This document shows, in pieces, positions 8,501 through 20,117 of a DNA stretch of 23,499 nt (positions are counted from its first letter, which is position 1; the number at the start of each line of letters is the position of its first letter). The stretch comes from Pelargonium cotyledonis (Eukaryota; Streptophyta; Magnoliopsida; Geraniales; Geraniaceae): positions 1 through 23,499 of the forward strand of contig JAYMTA010000868.1 of NCBI GenBank assembly GCA_036897625.1, read 5' to 3'. Made by a program: the position numbers and the translations under genes. The notes beneath the pieces were generated by a model. It saw only the letters and a program-made list of their open reading frames with translations. It did no database searches and was not told the origin of the DNA.

Positions 8501-11500
8501 TTCGCCATCAGAAAACATAATCTCTGCAAAATGGAGGTTCACAGCATATTTTCCATTTCCAAGGCATAATCCGTAATAAGCTAGAGACAAGGCAGAAATT
8601 CGAGCATTTGCGTAAAGTTCAGAATTGTTCCCGTGGATCCTTGACGCGCTTGTTGAATTAATGTACATTTCTTCATATCCTTTATCGACATCCATGAAAT
8701 GGCCAGTGCTTCTAAAGACCCATTTAGAACTAGTTTGGAGGAATATGGATTGTTCAGGTAGATCTATATCTTTTTCGTACACGATATTTTCACTGGAAAT
8801 TGTAGCTTCTCCGCCGCAATTTATATTAAGAGAATAGCTAGAGCTATCTGCAAGAATATGCAACAATAGTTTTGTAATCCATAAACAGAACTTGCAGATA
8901 TTAAGGCCATTGTATGGTCAGATGTTATACTAATGAAAGTGCTCAGGTCCATAAATCTTTTTGCACAATTAAATGCACAAACATATGCGAATAGAAGAAA
9001 AAAAATGCAAACTGACTATGAAATTGTCTAGATGCTCGACTTTTCGAGCTTAATCATGTTGTCTAGAGACATTTTCATAGCTGCCTGAACTTTTTTCATT
9101 GTTGGCATATAATTTGTGCACTTATTAGTGCAATAAGATTTATGTACTTAGAATTTCCCTATCTAATATTTCAAAAAAAAAAGTTAAATAATGTAAATAG
9201 AAATTTAGACATATTTACTTACCCTTTGGACACTGATGATCTAAACACGGAACAATACCAGTACTGCAACAACACATCGCATGGAAAAGAAAAACTCGGA
9301 TATATAAGCACGAAATTGAAACATCATGCTAATATTTCTGAAGTTTAACTTAAAAGTTATGTAAAAATAGTGTGTTTGTGTGAGAGAGAATTCGTACACA
9401 TTGTTTTGAGGACAGATTTCGGACGAGCTTTCAACAATGAAGTTGTTATATGAAAGATCACTGCTCATAAAAATTATGCAAATAATCCATCACAAACCAA
9501 TGAAAATATTAAAATGGTTGAATTCACGATTGTGCACTAAAACTTTTCCTCAAACAAATTACTTCGAAAAAGAACTTACACGTTTTTTCCATTTTTCGTC
9601 CACTCAGGCACGGATCCATTGAGTAAATTTCCTGTTAAATAACTAAACAAAATAAAAGTAACAAATCAACTAGTTAGATTTTGCAGTTTTTTGTACTACA
9701 AAAGTCAATATGAGTACGTACTTGCTATTTATCAACAAGACTACGCCAAGAAAACTTTGCTTATATTGAATATATAAGAACTATTACATGTGAGAGACAC
9801 CGGATAAATTGGAATAGTTTTTTGGAATTTGGCCATGCAATTTGTTAAAGCTGAGATCTCTGCAAAACGATCCATTGATTATAATAAATTACAGTTATAT
9901 GACCAATATATTTCCTGAAAAGATTGCGAACAATGTTAGAAATCAAATTGAGTTCTCGATCCTATACAAAAATACGAGCATATGTGAATAAGTACTAACA
10001 AGGTAGTAAGATTCTGCAAGTTCCCAAGATAGGGAGGCAGCGCATCCGCAATGTTGCAACTCCTCAATATCCTGTTAACGCGATACAATATTTCTTTTTA
10101 TTATAAAGTTGAATTCTATAACAGTACTATCACATGATTTTTCGAATAGTGTAATTCATGAAAGCCTTCTATACTTACAGGTACTTCAATTTTCTCATAT
10201 TAGTTAAGGGTGGAAAAGGTTGGTCATTTCCGCTCATGTCAGTGATTCTTCTGCATAGTTAAATTCAACCAAGAATGACTAAAGCAGAATATAGAGAGAG
10301 AGATATAGAAAGAGAAAGAGAGTAAATTGTATCAACTGTACTTAATTTTGCACGTGTTGCACACAATTACATTGAACTTTAAAATGATTCAACTAATTAT
10401 ATTTACTTTCAATAAGTTGCATGGTTAATAACAATGATTTCTTTTTATCAGCTAATAGGAACTTTTATAGAAGGCCAAAAGTACAAATTATCAGCACCAA
10501 TTTAAACACCAAATTAGTGAAATTACAGCTTCAGAAGAAGCTATATATATATATGAGGAAGAGCTTAAAGACCAAACAAGAGACATCATAATTAAAATGA
10601 ACAATTAAGAGGAGAGATAATTAGTTGCAGATAGATTAACCACAAGCGAAGGTCTGGATTTTTGGAGGCACTAGAGGGATCCAGATTAAAGTTCAGAACG
10701 TCTAGTAATTAATTGTATGATTAAGAAAACATTTTAATTATGTAGGGGCATATTTTTCATCTCTTTATTAACAAATTAAAACCTTTAACTTATTGAAAGC
10801 AAGTGTAATTAAATGTTTCCCTTTGAAGTTTAATATAACTGTGTGCAACACTTGCAAAATTCAGTATATTATTAACTGAAATTACAATGAAATAGATAAT
10901 TCATTCCGTACTAACAAGTCTGTTAAGTTCACCAAAGCAGCAATGCCCGAGGGAATTGACCCATTCAAACCACTAGCCTGAATAAATCTATCATTAACAG
11001 ATGCAATATAAATTAGTCAAATAAAATATCACATATATATAATGATTAAGCAATGATCTATTTCTCAAATATTGTACAAACTATAAAATGATGTGTCAGT
11101 ATATGAGATATGATACGTTAATTATTTAACTAATATATAATGACTTCGTTGAATCACAATACGTCAAATGTACAATGTTTTATAAAGCGGGGCTCCGCAC
11201 AAAAAAATTCATGAGGATAGCGGTATCATATATTTCCGGTTGTTGTTCATTTAAATTTAATTTTAAACCACAAAAATAATATATACACACACATATATCA
11301 CGTAAATTGTCTCAAAACTTTGTATATATAAAAAAAATTGTACAGAACTTTAAACACATTGCATTTTCCCAAGGGATATCAGAAGAATAGAGCTCTCACA
11401 ACTTTTTCAGATTTTTCCATTTCTGGATATAATTAGGTATCTGCCCTGTAAAGTAGTTGTCCCCAATCCAACTGCATTACATACATTCACCATATCAAAC

Positions 11501-12527
11501 TCAACACAAACAACAACAACAACAAAATTATTGAAATTACTTTAGATTATGCAAATCTTCAATGACTGAGAAAATTTTGAAGCTTACAATTCCTCCAATG
11601 AGGTCAAATTGGCTAGTGTTGTAGGCAATTCGCCGCTAAGATAATTAGAGGTGAGACGCCTGTAACAACATATATATATATATATATGTGTGTGTGTGAT
11701 ATAGTATTATATAAATTTGTACAAAATATAATATTTTACTAGAGGATCTTACAGTTTTTCTAAGTTTTTAAGATTTCCAAGCTCTCGAGGAACGGTTCCT
11801 GAAAGCTGATTGGACTCGAAGTCTCTATGCACGTTTGAGATCATGGTTAGCAAGATTTTCATATATATAGTATCAAATAAATTGAACACTTGAAATGTGA
11901 AAAAAAAAAAAATTAACTAGATTTAGTGGATATACAAGAATAGAAGTGTGGAGATGTTTCCAAACTCTTTCGGAACTGAACCTGATATCCTATTTCCTGC
12001 CAAGGTACTTCATCAATCACAATCACGTTAGTTTTCTTTCGGAAAAAATTGAAGCTATACGTACACACAATTATATATGCATATAAATGTATGAATATAA
12101 GAAAACAATACATGTTGACCAGTTTCAAGGAGCTCCATCCTGGCGGGGTTGTGCCATTAAGGTAATTACGAGTTAAGTCACTGCAAGAAATTGAATTGAG
12201 CAAAGCAATTAGGGGATAAAAAATACCCATCAACATCAAAAGTTGGAAACATAGCAAAAGCGAAACAGGCCGACGAACGAGACAGCATAATTAATTGTAG
12301 TGCGTATCTAGCTAAGCCATGTTTTGGAGTAGAAGAAATTCTTACATGTTTTGCAGGTAGGGTAATTTGACCAATTCTGGTGGAAGAATTCCCTTCAAGC
12401 TCTGTCGTCTGAGAATTCTGTTAGTATAAGAAATGAGTTTCAGTTTCTTCGGAAAATAGGATCCCACTCTTTATTTTATTTTTGTATCCCAAGCATATAT
12501 ACCCCTCAAGTTCTTATGCTCGTCTCT

Positions 12528-12558
<31 letters not shown>

Positions 12559-13207
12559 TTATCAAGTTAGTTTCAAATTTTACTATCGCTATGGACAAAC
12601 TACAAGAATTTGTGTACGTAATTTGTCAAGTCAAATTAATGTTAATGCGAATGAACTAGCCTCCGTACTATTCCACACCTACAAACTGAAGGAAAACTCA
12701 GTATATCCACAATTAGAAAGAAAACTATACTTTCATCGCAAATAAATAGTTAATTAAGGATGTAGGAACATACGTACATGCTAACAACATGAGGCACATC
12801 ATCTATGTTATAATCGCAGGTAACATTATTCCTATAATCACTGGTCGAATTTGTAACCCATCCTTCTTTTCCACTACATGGATCTACATTGAAATTCCAG
12901 TCCGTCTTGCCCAGCGTCTTCGCTATTTCACGTAGAGCTCGTACTATATGGATTTATATAATTAATTAAACAAAAGATTACATGTACAGTAAAGCAAAAA
13001 TCATGTATATATGTAATTACTGTGTCTATTAATAATATATTCAATGAAACATAACTTATTACCACATGAAAAGCTTAACAATTAATTACCTTCGTCAGAA
13101 GGCAATGGCACTGGAGTGACTCCGAAAGAAAATTTAGAAGAGAAGCTGAGAGCTAAAAATGAAGCAAAGACAAGTTTGGAGAAGAAGGAGAAGAAGTGAA
13201 AGAACAT
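5551..13207 (-). CDS. LRR-malectin receptor-like Ser/Thr kinase, LRR subfamily VIII-2 (At3g14840/At1g07650-like)
   Basis: A plasma-membrane receptor kinase. I placed 23 exons: 13090-13207, 12778-12943, 12346-12417, 12112-12180, 11936-12007, 11753-11824, 11588-11659, 11400-11471, 10916-10987, 10179-10250, 10000-10071, 9788-9859, 9580-9642, 9398-9460, 9223-9263, 8456-8847, 7941-8136, 7416-7553, 7200-7303, 6878-7088, 6432-6669, 6085-6235, 5551-5922. All introns are GT-AG and the sum is 2970 nt (989 residues), close to the usual ~1000. A hydrophobic signal peptide covers residues 1-29. Ten to eleven LRRs follow (about 95-376), mostly one 72-nt phase-2 exon each. A malectin domain (about 390-585) starts SLNINCGGE. 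The membrane helix is 598-619. The kinase has GEGGFG (657-662), Lys678, HRD (774-776), DFG (794-796) and GYMAPEYA, so it is an RD kinase with intact catalytic residues. The ligand is not evident. Exon 3 could instead start at the AG six bases further in, but the chosen site restores the expected LRR spacing. Confidence 0.93.
10295..10322. repeat. imperfect (GA)n tract in receptor kinase intron 9
   Basis: Purine run of GAGAGA blocks broken by tatagaa, inside the largest intron (10251-10915). I see no exon-like ORF with splice sites elsewhere in that intron. Confidence 0.7.
11671..11698. repeat. (TA)n(TG)n microsatellite in receptor kinase intron 6
   Basis: Alternating TA units run directly into TG units just upstream of exon 7. 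This is a compound dinucleotide repeat likely to vary in length. Confidence 0.75.
12523..12548. repeat. (CT)n microsatellite in receptor kinase intron 2
   Basis: About thirteen CT/TC units in the intron between exons 2 and 3. The short + strand ORF around it is not gene-like. Confidence 0.8.
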
Positions 13208-13286
13208 GTTGAGTACGGATTCAAATGAGAAGCCTTAATTTGGTTTGTAATTGTGAGAGTTTACTTGTATATGTCACAAAAACAGA

Positions 13287-13292
13287 ATATAT
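13287..13292 (-). promoter_or_regulatory. TATA box candidate for receptor kinase
   Basis: TATATA on the - strand (atttatatattc context), 80 nt upstream of the ATG at 13207. This spacing would give a 5' leader of about 50 nt. AT-rich sequence makes chance matches common, so the call rests on position. Confidence 0.4.
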
Positions 13293-13835
13293 AAATGAAG
13301 AATTCAAATTTTATGATAAGAGAATTAGTCAATCAAGTGGCCGCGAGAGTCTTTTTCTCCTTTATGGTACAACAGTGATCAGTCAATTCGCAGTACATGC
13401 ATGCAATATGCAGATGCATTTATTAGTTACTCTGTCGGTTTGAAATTGAGTTGTAAATTTTTATTTTGAAAAAAAAAAAATAGTGTGGTATATTTACTTT
13501 GTATCTGGTATGATCACGTCTTAAAGGAGAATAACTAACTTATTATGAGAATAAAAAAAATACTTATTTTAAGACGGATGGAAATGAAGTTTATTTTATT
13601 ACACTCGTAATATATTTTGAAATTTAATTATACTTGCAACTAATGGTCCGTTTGACAAAATGCACAAATAAGTTCATATGTCGAACGATCCATTAATTGT
13701 TATATCTATTTCTAAATAAGTTTTATTTTAGTGGTTTCCAAGAAAAATAATTAAGATGTCACGTAAAATAATGTAATTAATCTTATTTAAATAACATAGT
13801 TAGTAATGATGAATGGTATTATTAGAAAGTTAGAT

Positions 13836-13860
13836 GACTTTATATTAAAACAGAGGTAGT
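13836..13860. repeat. Stowaway-like MITE end
   Basis: On the - strand this reads tactacctctgttttaatata, which resembles the CTCCCTCYGTTT terminal repeat of Stowaway elements preceded by the TA target. The matching opposite end is not clear, so this is probably a degraded or single-ended copy. Confidence 0.35.
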
Positions 13861-13924
13861 AATAAATCTTTACAATATAACTTCTCTTTTAAGATAGGAG
13901 AACAGAAATTTTCTTTAAATATTA

Positions 13925-14010
13925 TACTCCATTAATTCGTCTCAAAATGATTCTCTAGTTTGTCTTGCAATTTTTTTTTTCACAAAATAAGTGTCTTATT
14001 TTTTTTAAAA
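13925..14010. repeat. second MITE-like fragment
   Basis: The stretch tactccattaattcgtctc, followed by aaaatgattctctagtttg and later cacaaaataagtgtcttat, has the wording of Stowaway-type terminal regions common in plant intergenic DNA. The two poly-T/poly-A runs around 13970-14015 could be the arms of a short hairpin. No complete element with two ends could be drawn. Confidence 0.3.
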
Positions 14011-16403
14011 AAAAAATTAATTATATATAAATTATCAATAGTATCATAAGTCAGTTAAGATCATTTGAGTTTGTTACCACACATATCTATGGGACAAATA
14101 AACGATACCATGAATATGCCGAGCTAATCAATTGCGAGTGTGACAAATAACATTGATAGTCTAGAATTTAAGAGACATGTCTATATTCAAGATATTCCAG
14201 CATTTAATGGATTCACTTTGGAAATTTCAGAGAAGACTTGCATGTGGATGAGAGACGACCTACAAAAGACTTGGGTCTGGTCTTATTGGCAACCATGCAT
14301 TAATGTTGCATTCAATTATTTGCTGAGACAATAGCTGGGGTCGTGTGTAGGTGTGGTCTCTCTTCTCTGGACAATCAATATCAAATATAATTCACCTTAG
14401 GTTGATCTATGTGAAGTATTCCATAGCATATTTGCATTGATGAGGAAAAAAAATCTAATTGTTTGCATAATTTATTTTGGTAGCTGAGCTCATATGCAAT
14501 TTAAGATACGACCCTCTAATTATTGATCATCAATGAAATTAAGCTAAAATACCTTGTTAATAGAAACTGATCCAGCATATCCAATCATCCACTTCAACAG
14601 CAAAATCAAAACTCTTCATCACTCACTTTCTCTACAGAACTAAACCGCAGCTTTTCAAAGAAGTAACTAGTCATGGCAAAAAGAGAAATACATGTGAGAA
14701 AGAGTCTTATTTTGTTCATTTTCAACTAAGTGCACTGTGTGATGGAAGATAAAAATAAAGATTAGGCACTTCAAATCAATAAAAAGTTGTAATGAAAACA
14801 TTGTGCTGTGCTCAATGTAGTTAGAGTAGCCAACAAATATATGAAAAGGGACATAATTATGAAGAGGTCACAATTGCTTCTTCGGCTAACAAATCCTAGC
14901 AACAACTCAACATAGATTCATGTGGCACACTCTCTTCTCTTAGCACCCACAAAAGGCTCTAAATATTGGAGATGCTCTAACACCACCCCACCATCTCAAG
15001 GTGAGATTGCTATAAAAAAAAAAGGGTCATTGCAGCTATCTTGACGAGATGTTGATGAGTTTTATTGACACAGCGAAGCGTGACCTCGTGATGATCCAAG
15101 CACCACAAAGGTGATTGTCATATCAAATGTCAAAGCATTTGTCAAAAATCTGCATGATGAACATTAATATAGTATTATAGATGATTCCGGTTACTAGAGA
15201 CATGTATGATTTGAATTTGGACCAAATAGTGAGTCGGTTACTATAGCAAAAACAGACCTGATTGGGTGTGAGGAAGCTCGCTGGTCAGGAATGATACTGA
15301 ATCGGGAGCTTAACCCAGCTCAATCAAAGATCCTACAAACCAGCTCAATCCAAATAAAACAAGATCCCTAAAAATATGCAAATCAATCTTCTATCCCCTA
15401 ATTTTCAGACATTAACAGTCACTATATTTCTAGTTTGCATCCACTCTGGCAGGTGCCATACATAACCATTGCCAAATCAATATTGTCACATATCAAAATG
15501 TAATCCACATTGCTTACAAGCTGCAATTCCAGCACATGATTTTCTGGGGATTAATTCAAATCACAAAACCATCAAAAGTTTATAAATGCTACTATTTTTT
15601 TTCCAAAATGCGGACATGAAGTTCGAATATGCATTTTTCTTTCATATCATAATCAACAATATAAACTATTTAGCTGAAAATCTAACCACAATGTAGCTTT
15701 ACGCAATGAGGATGTTATTGTGCAGATATCATGCCAATTCCATTTGCAAACTCACTAATTAATGACACGTAGATATGGAGACATAAAACAACGTATAACA
15801 GTAAACAGAAAGCAAATAATAGCTTAATAATTATTTGTCCACGTAAAATATACAGCTTCCGTTACGGAATGACAAAAGTATACAGAAGAATCAACCTAAT
15901 TACCTTTCATATTTGCAGTCTTTTCCAGCATCATGGCTCTTAGACAAACATCTATTCACTCGTCACATTGCTCTGTATATCCTTAGGAAACAAATCATAC
16001 AGGTGAAGTTCAGAACAAACTTCCATAGTCTTCAAATGAATTTTCATTGTCTTCACCAATATCACTCTATTCTTGTGTTACAGTCAATACCAACCTCTGA
16101 TCCCTATACAAAAGGATTTAAAGGAAAGATCATACTGATTAATTATGAAGATTATAATAAGGAAGAGAATAGAGATAATAACTTTAAACTGAAGCGATGT
16201 CTTGTGAAGAGGTTAATACCACCCTTATGGCAAGTAGATTGTGGAAAGTCATATTAATTAGTGTTTTCACTTGAGGATTCCAAAGCATTAAACACAGAGT
16301 TGGTAGAAAATATTCTACTTGAAAAACACACACACATACACAAATGTATATATAAATATATGTGATATTTATGTAAGTTGTGAAAAATATGTTAATCAAA
16401 TCA

Positions 16404-18003
16404 AAGAAACAGTACTGACTGATTTGGCAGGTTTTTAAATGTGAGATGGTTTACTCGAGGAAACTTAATTGTTTCCGTGCCGATCACTTCACCTTCATCT
16501 TCTTGCACACCAATCTCTTTGATCACCTTGCCCTTAGTGACACATATTTCTTCTACACTCACAATTTCTTTCACCATACTGCAGTTCTCTACCGTGAGTC
16601 TTTCTAGACTCAGTAGATGTTTGGAAATTGAAGGTGTAAGTAAAGTCTTCAAATTGTGGCACTGTCCTACATACAGCTCTCTTAGATTCTGAAATCTTTG
16701 ACTTAATATTTCTGGGAAACCCTTCATCCAAATACATGTCAGCTTCTCTAAGTTGGTTACCTTCAGTTCTGTTAATTGTGGAAGCTGCATGACAGCAAAG
16801 CAAGAAGAACCTCTGGTGTTCCTCGCACTTCAAATAATCATAACTCCCCTTTATACATGAACGCGCTTTATCTCCGAGCCTTCCTCTTTTCAATTCCCGA
16901 AGTGCATCACTCCTGCACCTCGAAGAGTGTTTCCAACTGTAACAATGGCAATGGGTAAGCCACCACATTCGTTTATTACAATCTGCTTTGCGGCGGGCGA
17001 TATGTCTAGATCTTCACAACAATTGCCGGCACTGTCCTTGAAAAGAGACCATGCCTCCTCTTCTGTTAGTGTTGGAACTACAAAATTAATTGGGTCTCTA
17101 ATGATCCTACCACTTGTTAAGAACACATCCTTCCTTCGAGTAGTAATTAAGATTATGTAGCCCAATCCTAATGGAAGTCCTATCTTCTCAAATTGAAGCT
17201 CGTCCTAAACGTCATCCAATACAAGTAGGAATTTCTTTATTTGGACTATTCTCGCATGTAGTTGACCTGCTTTTACCTCTTCACTTTGTCGATCCAATTT
17301 CAAATCAAGTTGATCAGCAATTGCATCTTGGATTTTCTTCAAGTCAGGTGTTTGAGAGACTACAGCCACAGCAACTTCATCAAACAACTTGTCTTTTTTT
17401 ACTTCATTCACAATCTTATTCATCATGGTTGTCTTTCCAACTCCTCCAAGCCCGCAAATGCGGATCATGCCAACAGTATCATCTTTGAGCGCCTCCATGA
17501 CCTTGCACATTATGCTCACTCTGGACTCAAAATCCTGAAAAGACCGTGGGAACTAATCTCAATGGGAGTGCAGGACCAGATATTTGATCTGCTCGAAAGT
17601 TGCCACTTTGTATGAGCTGAACAACAGTTGGAGTCTTCTTCTTAGCTTTCCTACTCACCGAATAGCGCAACTTCAGATCTGGACACCACCCATTCAGACA
17701 CCTCCTATCCCCAACTCTTTCAGCTTCAGTGCTAAGAAATTGGCCAATCTTTTCACTGGTTTGACATGCTTCCTTTAGCCAGGTTTGGACCACTGGCATA
17801 GGATTCCGTAAGTTCCTTCCCTCAGCATCCACCAATTGTTGCACTCCATTTATCTGGTCATCAAGCTTCTTGACTTCCTCACAGAGACTCTGAACATTGC
17901 TCTTGTAAGAGATAAGATAGCCAAATTGCCGCTGAATTGGCTCCAAGGTATATTCTGCAAATTTGCCTGCTACTGACCCAACAACTGCTGCCAGAATTTC
18001 CAT
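16404..18003 (-). pseudogene. CC-NBS-LRR disease-resistance gene relic (RPS5/At4g27190-like), internally deleted
   Basis: NLRs of this type are intracellular immune receptors. From ATG 18003 a coiled-coil region starts MEILAAVVGSVAGKFAEYTL and contains RQFGYLISYKSN and FNGWCP-type sequence (LNGWCPDLKLRYSVSRKAKK). After a frameshift near 17540 the NB-ARC follows, with P-loop GLGGVGKTTM, kinase-2 KKFLLVLDDV, RNBS-B IILITTR and CGGLPIAIVTVGNTL. The codon after LDDV, a family-conserved Trp, is TAG (17205-17207). Another frameshift falls near 16910. The RNBS-D segment SYDYLKCEEHQRFFLLCC then joins, around 16790-16800, straight to LPQLTELKVTNLEKLTCIW of the terminal LRRs, ending at TGA 16401-16403. 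The MHD motif and most LRRs are missing; full members are roughly 900-1400 residues. No functional receptor can come from this locus. Confidence 0.88.
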
Positions 18004-19069
18004 TTCCTTCTTTCTTTCTTCTTCTATTTTCTTAACAACAGATATAATCAAAACAGATAACAAACAAACACAATAATGAAAACTAAAAGAGTCATGGGCA
18101 ACAAATAGTGGGATTTGAAGTGTAAATTAAGTAGGAGAACACAAAAAGAAATTAAGATAGAGCCACCACAGCAAATATATGTATAGTGATATATCAACAG
18201 ATACCAAAACATGCAGCATAGAACTATTAACTGAATTAGATACTATAAAGTTAAGAGTTACTTGACTTCAAATAGTACATCTAATGGCTTATTCAAGCAC
18301 CTATAAATAGAACATGGCAAATGGCAAATGACAACACAAACAAATTTACATTATCAGATATGAAACGAAGTGGAGTTCAAAACAGATATGGCAAGCAGAT
18401 TAACTAATTAAGATAGCGGCGAAAATCTTACCCGTTAAGACTAGAAGTTTCAGAGTGTGTCTGTCTGTAAGGCAATCAGAGTGTTTTTCAGCTACGAAAT
18501 ATAAGCCTTTCACTGCTTAATAAAGAAGAAAAATGTCTCCATCAATACATAGTCAGTTGCATTATACAAGTGAACATCAAATTTATAAATATTTCTCTCC
18601 TTGCAGTGGAACTAAATGCTATGTTGTCATGCATTTCCATGAACAATTATAAGTAAAGACTTCTTTCTTTTTCAGCTGTACATGTACATATAATTATCAG
18701 AAAACCGGTTCAACTAAAAAACTAAATTATTTTTAGTTGACGACACAATAATAGTTTGGAAAAAAGTATAGGCCCAAATTTTAGTCATGATTACTATATA
18801 TTAGAGGTGGTAAATCCAAATCAAAGTTTTTCCCAAAACTTTAGACAAACCAGCATAGAAAAAACACCCAAATTAAAGATTGAAAATCAAAATTATGATC
18901 TTTTGAGATTATTTACTTCACATTCTTGGGACTATTTACCACTCCTCGCGTGCAGTACAGGCTAAATAACACAATGGTCTCACTGGTCACACCAAAAAAA
19001 GAATGGTAAAAAAAAAAACTCTTGCGAGTCTCAGTGTCTCAACATTTTCCATCTGTCATTGCATCAAAA
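18004..19069. other. upstream region of NLR relic, no gene seen
   Basis: AT-rich sequence with many short A and T runs. Apart from the possible leader exon and NLR promoter region I see no coding sequence, RNA gene or clear repeat. The + strand ORF at 18756-18965 has no recognisable content. Confidence 0.5.
18432..18500 (-). other. possible non-coding 5' leader exon of the NLR
   Basis: On the - strand this AT-balanced segment ends in cttaacggGTAAGATTTT, a strong splice donor. About 430 nt downstream, pyrimidine-rich sequence with AG dinucleotides precedes ATG 18003. A 5'-leader intron is plausible, but only an RNA read could show it. Confidence 0.25.
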
Positions 19070-19600
19070 GCATTGAAATGATGGTACCGATTATCGAGCG
19101 ATGGACAGATCATATTCATGAAATATTTTGATTCTATGTATTGTTGTGACGCGAAAAACAAATGCACACTGTATCGTAACAAGAAGCATTGCTGGTCGCT
19201 TTTTGTCGGGTCAAATAATGGCGTTTACTCCAACTCTTGTTTCTCCAAAAGCATTAATGGAGTTAAAAACATAACCACCTCATGCTAGGGATATTGATTA
19301 GTCATCATCCTAGCATAGCTTAGTCACATACTAGACTACCATACTCACCACCATGCTTCATCACAGCCACCACCATCATCACCTTGCACCACCTCTTCTT
19401 CAACCAATTAGCTTAGATTCTACATAGTGTAATTGCCTATAAATAGACATTTTCATGTACTTTGAATATCAATTCAATATCTAGTATAATCAATACATCT
19501 ATATTTTCTATCCCCAAATATTTCAACTAATGGAAAACGGATCATGCAAAAACAGGAAACTTTAAGATATAGGATCATTAGGGTTTGTTTTTATTTTGGG
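19070..19600 (+). pseudogene. F-box copy A, 3' relic split by an insertion
   Basis: Homologous to the 3' third of F-box copy B. The bases at 19070-19260 (atgatggtacc, attatcgagcgatgga, tattcatgaaata, gaagcattgctggtc, actccaactcttg) align with 21028-21215, and 19535-19600 (ggatcatgcaaaaac, actttaagatata, gatcattagggttt) aligns with 21214-21290. The encoded part would be the end of the F-box-associated domain (DGLIFMKYYD and SFDPKDECV in copy B), but frames are broken and no F-box is present. A 268-bp insertion separates the two blocks. This is an older tandem copy than B and C. Confidence 0.75.
19258..19525 (+). mobile_element. 268-bp insertion in F-box copy A, probable solo LTR
   Basis: Alignment with copy B shows extra DNA here. 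It begins TGGAGTTAAAAACA and ends AAATATTTCA, so it has TG...CA ends. It carries a TATAAATAG box at 19438-19446, about 90 bp before its end, as in short LTRs. Flanks are attaa and actaa, a 5-bp duplication with one mismatch. An alternative reading is a 266-bp element (19262-19527) with a perfect 7-bp duplication taatgga and weak inverted ends (gttaaaaacat/gttgaaatatt), which would suit a hAT-type MITE. Confidence 0.5.
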
Positions 19601-19712
19601 TTTTTATATTAGTTTTGTGCACTAGCTAGATTTAAATTTCATTAGGCTATTTATATATTAGGGTTTTATCAAATAATTGCTATATTATATAATATATATA
19701 TAGAGAGAGAGA

Positions 19713-19927
19713 GAGTAAAATGTATATCAGTTGACTGATATATATAAGGTTATATCAGTCACAACTTAAAGTCAATGAGGTGATGACACCTCATTTAAAA
19801 TACCCACCCAAGTGAATTTGTGAGAGCGGAGCGACCCGTCCGGATCCATGATTTTAAATGAAGTGTCATCACCTTATTAGTCTGACTGATATAAAATTAT
19901 ATCAATCAACTGATGCCCATATTACTC
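19713..19927. mobile_element. foldback MITE, 215 bp
   Basis: Two arms of roughly 75-90 bp form an imperfect inverted repeat: 19713-19801 pairs with 19850-19927. Matching blocks include gagtaa at both tips, atcagttga, ttatatcagtc, aaggtgatgacac (gaggtgatgacac on the left) and tcatttaaaat. The loop of about 50 bp is GC-rich (gcgacccgtccggatc). It sits in a TA-rich run, so a TA duplication is possible but cannot be proved. No ORF. Within the left arm, atatcagttgactgatat is itself a near-perfect palindrome. Confidence 0.75.
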
Positions 19928-20039
19928 ATATATATATATATCCAATTTCCAAATCCTTTGTCACTACTTTGCTTTTCTTTTTTTTTTCTTTTTCGTATTT
20001 CCTATTCTTCTTTGGACTCCTTTTTCGTTTGGTTAACCC

Positions 20040-20047
20040 TATATATA
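20040..20047 (+). promoter_or_regulatory. TATA box of F-box copy B
   Basis: TATATATA in the context ggttaaccctatatatatgg, 71 bp before the ATG at 20118. The same ttaaccct-TATA context recurs upstream of copy C, so the promoter was duplicated with the gene. Confidence 0.55.
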
Positions 20048-20117
20048 TGGTTGTTTAACTAATAAACTCAGGAGCTACAAAATTGTCAATACTTGAACCT
20101 TCCCATTGAAAATAGGT

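Larger units (their letters stand above)
13208..16400. other. intergenic region between receptor kinase and NLR relic
   Basis: No supported gene in about 3.2 kb. The first few hundred bases should hold the receptor kinase promoter. Short + strand ORFs at 13225-13443, 14140-14334 and 15913-16257 encode peptides I cannot relate to any family and lack gene-like context. Small MITE-like ends lie at 13845-14030. A CA/TA-rich microsatellite stretch lies at 16323-16365. The rest (14060-15910) is AT-rich with nothing further recognised. Confidence 0.6.

Noticed and set aside
11913..12257. 114-codon - strand frame in the receptor kinase region
   Set aside because: Reads through introns 3 and 4. The LRR exons 4 and 5 inside it are real, but the continuous frame is not.
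13560..13600. possible second Stowaway end (aagacggatggaaatgaag)
   Set aside because: It resembles a terminal repeat only loosely, and no inverted partner at a suitable distance was found.
15913..16257. 114-codon + strand open frame
   Set aside because: No recognisable motif, no promoter or splice context. It lies in intergenic AT-rich DNA next to the NLR relic.
17171..17488. 105-codon + strand frame
   Set aside because: Antisense shadow of the NB-ARC coding sequence.
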